Shown in pieces: positions 58,150 to 64,000 of a DNA stretch of 64,000 bases. Position numbers and translations under genes: made by a program. The DNA is from Sesamum alatum (lineage: Eukaryota > Streptophyta > Magnoliopsida > Lamiales > Pedaliaceae), in contig JACGWO010000003.1 of the NCBI GenBank assembly GCA_034509735.1, forward strand, positions 10,726,001 to 10,790,000, in the 5' to 3' direction. Within the stretch, counting starts at the first letter, position 1. Every line of letters starts with the position of its first letter. The notes below the pieces were generated by a model, which was given only the letters and a program-made list of their open reading frames with translations, did no database searches and was not told the origin of the DNA.

Positions 58150-60040
58150 TTCAAGCTCTCATGAATCATTCTTTTGAATTGCTTTAATTTATTTATCCAT
58201 GGTGTTTCTCCACTTCTCATCACGAGCAACATCATCAAAATCTACAGGCTCAGTTTCCGCAAATAAGCAAAATTGAGTAAAGCCACTCAAATTTGTTACC
58301 TCTTCCGTGACATCATATAATTCACGTAAACCTCTGAATCCTCGAGGGCCTTCACTTGAGCTTGCCTCATCAACTTGAATATTTTGTGGCGGCGGAGTTG
58401 ATGGTGGTGTAACGGGTTGTGCCACGTCTTCTTCATCATCATCAAAGAATGGACTATAATGATCATTTTTGTTTTGATCATTCCATTCCCAAACGCCTTC
58501 TTCGTCAAATTCAACATCACGACTTATCACAATTTTTCCGCTGCTCGAATTGTACAATTTATACCCTTTCGAACTTTGGTCATAACCAATGAACACATAC
58601 CTTGCACTTTTATCATCAAGTTTTGTTCTTTTCTGATCCGGAACACGTGTATAGGCAATACTGCCAAATACCCGCAAGTGGGTTACAGTTGGTTTATACC
58701 CACTCCAAGCTTCTTGAGGTGTTCTTCTGCTCGGCTACTCCATTTTGTTGAGGTGAATATGGAGTTGTCATGGGATGATGAATCCCATTTTGTTCACAAA
58801 AAGCCTTGAATTCATTTGATGTGAATTCACCTCCTCTATCGGACCGAAGAGTTTTAATACGATAACCACTTTGGTTCTCCACCATCGCCTTGAACTTTTT
58901 AAAGGTCCCAAAAACCTCCGATTTCTCCTTCAAAAAATACACCCAAGTCTTCCGAGAATAATCATCAATGAATAATACAAAATAACTATTTTTACCCAGT
59001 GAACACTGTGTAATCGGTCCACAAACATCGGAATGTATTAGCTCCAATGGGTGTTGAGCTCTTGTCATTGATTCCTTCGGAAAGCTCTTTCTTGGTTGTT
59101 TACCATAAAGACATCTTTCACAAAATTGATTAGGATGGTTTATGGGAGGCAATCCTTTCACCATTCTTCCGTTGCTCATCATTTTGAGACCATCAAAGTT
59201 CAAATGTCCAAACCTCAAATGCCACAGCCACGATTGTTCCTTGAAACATGACTTCAAACACATAGGAACGTTACTTTGAAAGTTTAGCAAAAACATTCTA
59301 TTTCTCATCATAGGAACTTTGGCCAACAATCTGCCATTTTCATCTTTCATTGTCAAGCTTTTGTCTTTCAAGTGTATATCATAATTTTTCTCCAAGAGTT
59401 GTCCCAAACTCAAAATATTACTCTTCATGGCAGGAACATAGAAGACATTAGAGATAAATTGATGGCTTCCATCTTTTGAACGAATCAAAATTGTACCTTT
59501 CCCTTTGACTTGAACCTTGGAAGAATCTCCAAAAGTTATATTGCCGTCAATTGATTCATTGAGATCTACAAATAAATCCTTCTTGCCACATATATGACTG
59601 CTTGTACGAGAGTCAAGATACCACTGACTGTCTTTCTCATCTTGATTATTTTTATATGCAAGAAGCAAGGTGGGATCCGTTTCTTCTTTAACATCGCTTT
59701 CCACAAGATTTGTCTCTTTCGCATTTGAACATTCCCAAGCGTAATGACCAAATTGATGACAATTATAACACTCAATGTTTGATTTGTCATACCGTGATTG
59801 ATTTGGTTTGTATGCACCTCTCCAACTTCTGCCTCGTCCACGACCTTTTCCTTGATTGGTATTTTGGACGGAATAATTACTCTGTTTGTCACTTGATGAA
59901 TAATTATTCTGTCCTCGTCCGCCTCTTCCACGTCCTCGATTTTGTCCTTGACCACGAAATCCTCCACGTCCTCTTCCTCTTTGGGACGTACTTTGATTTG
60001 TTTCTTTAATAGATAGCTTTGCTTTCAAAGCTTGTTCCAC
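58150..60040 (-). pseudogene. Copia J: gag end, protease, integrase with internal deletion
   Basis: From 60040: Arg/Gly-rich basic stretch ([20 protein letters not shown]), zinc knuckle [14 protein letters not shown], protease site [13 protein letters not shown], where the expected DSG reads DSR. Then pre-integrase [18 protein letters not shown] and CERCLYGKQ; integrase [40 protein letters not shown] and [11 protein letters not shown]. It then jumps out of frame to [20 protein letters not shown], skipping several dozen integrase residues. The C-terminal part (58677-58189) reads RYVFIGYDQSSKGYKLYNSS and an acidic linker. Confidence 0.9.
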
Positions 60041-60589
60041 CGATTCTTAAGTTGGTTTCTTCAATCTTTCTTCATGAGCTTGCAACGATCCGGCAAGTTC
60101 ATCAACAGTCATGGTGTCCAAATCCTTGGACTCTTCGATGGCAACAACATAATTAAATTTTGGATCCAAAGATCTCAAAATTTTTCCGACGATCCGATCA
60201 TCCTTCATATCCTCTCCATATCTCTTCATGACATATAATCCGAAATGGATTCGGAATCCTTCATGTGAAGAGACTCAAACTCACCTCTTAATGTTTGGAG
60301 ACGTACTTTCTTCACTTTGTCGGCACCTTAAAAAGAAGCTTGAAGAATTTCCCATGCATCCTTGGAGGTCGTTGCCGCAGCAACTTTCTCGAACATCTTT
60401 TCATCTAAACCTTGATGAATAAGTGTGAGTGCCTTTTTGATCTTTTTTCTTTGCGTCATTTCCTTCAGCACCTCTTTCCACAAAGTCCCATACTTCATAG
60501 GCTCCAAGCAACGCTTTCATCCTTATGCACCAATTATCATAATTTTCTTTGGTGAGGGTCGGAACTACGAATGGTGTTCCGCTCGTCAT
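60041..60589 (-). pseudogene. Copia J gag N-terminal part, broken
   Basis: It starts MTSGTPFVVPTLTKENYDNW at 60589, a UBN2-type gag start. Following frames carry [20 protein letters not shown] and [13 protein letters not shown], then [20 protein letters not shown]. About 60235 it jumps to [20 protein letters not shown], consistent with a short deletion. It ends at [12 protein letters not shown] with a stop before the 60040 ORF. Confidence 0.85.
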
Positions 60590-60634
60590 TTTTCTTCAAG
60601 TTTGGTCTCCAAACAAATTGGCTTGATACCACTT

Positions 60635-60953
60635 TGTTAGAATATAAAAACCATATAGGAGAGGAGGATGAGAACCCACAAATATACTTATAAACTTTTT
60701 CTCTCTTTTTTTTTTTTTGTTCTACAAATGACTCCAACATATGGGATATTTATACTTACACAAATACACCCTTCAAACTCTCCTAATAAATAAGTTCATC
60801 AAAAACTAAAAGATATACATGCATTACATTAATTCCTATGCATGTATTATACTAATTCATCTAAATATGAAGAGACATATTCATGTATTTTATCCAAATA
60901 CATGAATAGCATATTTTAGACTTATGTATCTAGTTTATATATATAATTCAACA
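60635..60953 (-). repeat. 5' LTR of element J
   Basis: 319 bp, about five differences from 56392-56710. The primer site is immediately inside it. Confidence 0.95.
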
Positions 60954-62660
60954 TTGCTGAGGATAGAGGTGCAATCCTAGGAATTGTTGCTGCATAAGGC
61001 GCTCCACGGATTTCTCATCTGTTCTTTGTCGATGATTCCCTCATCTTCTCTCAAGCTAATGAGGAGTTAATACGTAATCTCAGGAGCGTGTTAGACTGTA
61101 TGAACGAGCTTCGGGCCAAAAGACAAATCTTCAAAAATCTGAAATGATATTGAGTCCCAACTGTACGATGGAGTTAGCTGTTCATCTTGCTTCAATTCTG
61201 AATGTGCGGGTTGTCTCCCGTCTTCGAAGTACTTGGGACTTCCGCACATTATGGGTAAAAAGAAGTGTTTGCTAGCATTCGTGATAGAATGTGGGAAAGA
61301 TCTCTGGAGTGGACACCAAAATTGCTTTCTCAAGCAGGTAGGAATGTCCTTATCAAGTCGGTGTTGCAGCCTATTCCTACATAGATGTCGTGTTTTCAGC
61401 TACCAATTTCTTTGATCAATGAGATGGAGGCATTACTTGCTGATTTCTGGTGGAATGGTTCCTCGAGCAAGAAAGTTCATTGGTTAGCTTAGCCAAAACT
61501 TTGTACTCGTAAGCACGAAGGGGGTCTCGGTTTTTGCAATCTCAAACATTTTAACCTAGCTTTATTGGCTAAAGAAGCTTGGGGACTGCTGCAATATCCC
61601 GACTCCCTTCTTAGCCAAGTTTTGAAGGCTCGTAATTTTTCATGTTCAGATTTCCTCCACGCGACTTTGGGAAACAATCTGTCTTCACAGTTTATTCTGA
61701 AGGCTGGCTGTCGGTTTAAGGTGGGCACAGGCACCTCGATTAGTATTTGGAATGATGGGTGATTCCCTCGTCCTCACTCTTCCCGGCCAATCATGCCTCG
61801 TTCGAGTTTGTTTCCCTCAGCCACTGTTAGTTCTCCCATTCGCCGTGATGGGGTTGGGTGGAACATGGAAATCGTGGAGTAGTATTTTTGTCCAGAGGAC
61901 GTCACCGCTATTAACGCAATTCCAATCTCACCTGACCATACTGCTGATTCTATTGTTTGGCACTTTTCCAAAAGGGGTCATTTTGGTTCGCAGTGCTTAT
62001 AATTTGGCCAAGGATGTGGAATCAAATATTGTTGCTTGGGGTATTGGTCAATCGTCTGCATTCTCCCACTAGAACTGGAACTTCGTTTGGACAACTAAAG
62101 TCCCTCCTAAAATCCGGGTATTCCTTTGTCGACTTTGCAAACATGCTCTTCCCACATGTAGCAATCTGCAGAAGAAAAATATTGGTGTTGGGGGGATGCC
62201 AACTTTTCAGGCAGCGACAGAAGAAGATCGTCATGCCTTGATGGATTGTGATTTTGCTAAGCAAACTTGGGCCGTCACGAACCTGCTGTGCAGTGTGATT
62301 ATGCAGTGGGGTGATTCGGCAGAAGGATGGGCTAGATTTCTTTCTCAGAAGCTGGATGAGTCAGACTACCAACTTGCTGCTGTGGTAGCCTGGATGCTGT
62401 GGCAGAACAGAAACAAACGTCGCATGGAGGATCTTGTCCAATCTCCAATTCAGATTGTCTCAGAAAGCTTACGGTTGCGTCGGGCTTACAGTGATGCTCT
62501 TCCTCCCCTAGCTCGTTTGCTTTGTTAGTTCACTTTGGGAGGGTCTATTGTTAGTCTGCTGATTTTACTGTACTAAAGTTTGTAACTCTGTTCCTCTGGG
62601 TTTGCTTTTGCTATGAAAGGAAGTGGTTTCTTTTGAAAAAAATAAAATATAAAATATATT
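60954..62660 (+). pseudogene. L1-type LINE, 3' part (RT end and zf-RVT)
   Basis: It resumes after element J: EDRGAILGIVAA, stop, then RT catalytic HLFFVDDSLIFSQANEELIR (61019-61048 region), LLSQAGRNVLIKSVLQPIPT, FWWNGSSSKKVHWL, GGLGFCNLKHFNLALLAKEA. Downstream zf-RVT words include KVPPKIRVFLCRLCKHALPT, GVGGMPTF and HALMDCDFAKQTW. A tail reads AVVAWMLWQNRNKRRMEDLV. Many stops and frameshifts are present. An A-rich end (about 62634-62660) marks the 3' tail. Confidence 0.88.
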
Positions 62661-63229
62661 ACTTAACAATACTAACAAACATAAAAATATTTCATCTAAA
62701 TATATTTATTTATTATTATTTTTGTCATACTCCCTTTCTCTTTGCATGAATCTTCCCTCGCATGAGGGTTTCTTATACCTTCCGTCTTGCCCCAGGTCTC
62801 CTTTCAGGTCTGCAATCTTGTCCCGAGTTTTAACAGAGAAATAAAAGCTGAAGACGAAGCTGACCAACTCTGAATTGCATGTACATATCTTATATGCTCG
62901 GCATCAAACTTTTTGACCTCCAGCTGAATGTAACATACATACTGGAAAAAATAACAAAATCGGAACTCAAAAATAATTAAATACTAAATAAATAAAGATA
63001 ATCTCAATCATACAAGATGATACATGTCCTACAGCTATAACCTGGCAAGACATCCGCTTCCAAGTATTCATCTCCCCTCATTATGCAGGGAAAACATTGA
63101 GAAATACAGAAAATCATATAATTGCAAAAACCACTGCCCTCTAATACACAACAACAATGCAACCAGTTGCTTCTAAACTATATCCACTTATCTTTACGGA
63201 GAACTCGAGAGAAACTTCACACCACAAGG
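62661..63229. other. Gap between LINE and GT17 gene, probable 3' UTR
   Basis: No separate gene is seen. The part nearest 63229 is probably the 3' untranslated region of the minus-strand gene. AATAAA-type words on the minus strand near 62707 and 62985 are candidate poly(A) signals. Confidence 0.45.
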
Positions 63230-64000
63230 TCATCCGGGTGATCGTACACAACCTCCAGGTAGAAGAAACTTGAACTTCTCAGCGTTCTCGATCAAGTAAG
63301 CAGGAATATGGACAGCAGAAGCTGACCGGGGAATTGATCCCATCTTTTTGATCAAGTCCTTGAAAGAATACTCCTCAGGTAACATGTCGAACAGATCATC
63401 TCCATGACAGATTAGGTTCTGAATTCTAGAATACTTCAAAAAGTCTCTATTCTTCACTCGGTCCGCATGACTATACGCAGTCATCTTGAATACAAATTCT
63501 TTCAGATACCGGAAGCAAAAGCTACAATGCCAACCTGCATCTGATAGAATAACATCAGTCTGGCGTGAATGTCGATATTGGGTCCACTGACTAAAGATGT
63601 GGATGGTAGCACGCCAGCTGCTATAGTCCACAGGAAACTCGAAGGAGTACATATAATTCCGCAATTCAAGGTGGAGCACAGGGGGCACCCCATCACACCA
63701 CTGCAACAGTTTTACAGTATGTGGACTCGGTATTTCATCAGTATCCGACATAATGAGGAGGTCGCCAACAGATATGCCCGCACGACGAAGCAACCCATTC
63801 ATAGCTATACGATGCTCTGCTTCAAGTTTAAAAGGGTCCTCATGTGACCCATATGATGCAACACGGCCCGGATATACGCCATGAAAAATTTTATTCTCAG
63901 CAAAAGAATATCTGTCACGGTTTTCAGCAAAGTAGAGAGGTTTGGGGATACCTGTGAAAGTGGTGTTGGCTTCCAAGATAACAAACTTAGTAACGTAAGG
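63230..64000 (-). CDS. GT17-family beta-1,4-N-acetylglucosaminyltransferase, 3' part
   Basis: This is the C-terminal 256 codons of a host gene. The frame is open to the window edge, so the start lies beyond 64000 (first codons [20 protein letters not shown]). The sequence matches the plant family annotated as beta-1,4-mannosyl-glycoprotein 4-beta-N-acetylglucosaminyltransferase (GT17). These are predicted Golgi type II membrane enzymes that add GlcNAc to N-glycans. Visible features: GHxDPF-like [13 protein letters not shown], the acidic [20 protein letters not shown] (nucleotide-sugar/metal site candidate), [40 protein letters not shown] and the C-terminus [13 protein letters not shown]. There are no stops or frameshifts, unlike everything else in the window. 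The membrane anchor must be upstream. The specific reaction is not proven for plant members. Confidence 0.9.
   Translation of the reverse strand, partial: PYVTKFVILEANTTFTGIPKPLYFAENRDRYSFAENKIFHGVYPGRVASYGSHEDPFKLEAEHRIAMNGLLRRAGISVGDLLIMSDTDEIPSPHTVKLLQWCDGVPPVLHLELRNYMYSFEFPVDYSSWRATIHIFSQWTQYRHSRQTDVILSDAGWHCSFCFRYLKEFVFKMTAYSHADRVKNRDFLKYSRIQNLICHGDDLFDMLPEEYSFKDLIKKMGSIPRSASAVHIPAYLIENAEKFKFLLPGGCVRSPG

Larger units (their letters stand above)
56392..60953 (-). mobile_element. Complete copia element J, minus strand
   Basis: This is 4562 bp with 319-bp LTRs at 56392-56710 and 60635-60953, starting TGTTAG and ending TTCAACA on the + strand. It is flanked by TTGCT at 56387-56391 and 60954-60958. 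The LTRs differ at about five sites by eye. The primer site TGGTATCAAGCC is at 60631-60620 and the polypurine tract AATTTAAGGGAGAG abuts the other LTR. The coding region is copia order but disabled. It splits the LINE. Confidence 0.97.

Overview
This window is nuclear DNA of a flowering plant, most likely a eudicot, and is almost entirely mobile-element sequence. The evidence is Ty1/copia and Ty3/gypsy LTR retrotransposons with plant primer sites (the initiator tRNA-Met type TGGTATCAGAGCC), a plant L1-type LINE with a zf-RVT domain, a Mutator-type MITE with a 10-bp target duplication, and one ordinary plant gene at the right edge. There are no rRNA or tRNA genes, operons or CRISPR arrays. A 500-base assembly gap lies at 34918-35417.

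Region 1 (1-32249) is one old, dead Tat-lineage gypsy element on the + strand, broken into pieces by four later LTR insertions. Its gag (3758-5277), protease, RT, RNase H and integrase (5278-5761, 7745-10341, 20747-21575), a 3' tandem hairpin array (21700-22165), an antisense ORF (22396-22469 and 29603-31254, minus strand) and its 3' LTR (31888-32249) can be read in order once the insertions are skipped. The insertions are: a shrunken copia element (LTR, leader, LTR) at 1-3757; a solo LTR of the same family at 5762-7744 (target duplication AGATG); a full 10.4-kb copia element of the same family on the minus strand at 10342-20746 (CGTCG); and an Athila-like element without pol at 22470-29602.

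Region 2 (32250-40146) is AT-rich and almost gene-free. It holds a MITE, a possible Helitron end beside the gap, a ten-copy minisatellite carrying a tRNA B-box-like core, an old segmental duplication, and a broken exon-like fragment resembling a MYB-related transcription factor.

Region 3 (40147-55500) is a second pile-up: a decayed copia element (40259-44108), an LTR plus leader of a distant relative of the region-1 copia family (44109-46850), an Athila-like gag-protease element on the minus strand (46851-51806), the stop-riddled pol and deleted 3' LTR of another copia (51807-54362), and a further copia gag plus LTR on the minus strand (54370-55480).

Region 4 (55990-62660) is a 5'-truncated LINE on the + strand, split by a complete 4.56-kb copia element on the minus strand (56392-60953, target duplication TTGCT).

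Region 5 (63230-64000, minus strand) is the 3' end of the only likely functional host gene, a GT17-family N-acetylglucosaminyltransferase that runs off the right edge.

The most interesting pattern is a hairpin module in the two Athila-like elements. Each carries palindromes in the LTR just upstream of the TATA box and again internally just after a GGGAGGCAACCC motif. The stem sequence differs completely between the two elements but matches between LTR and interior within each one.
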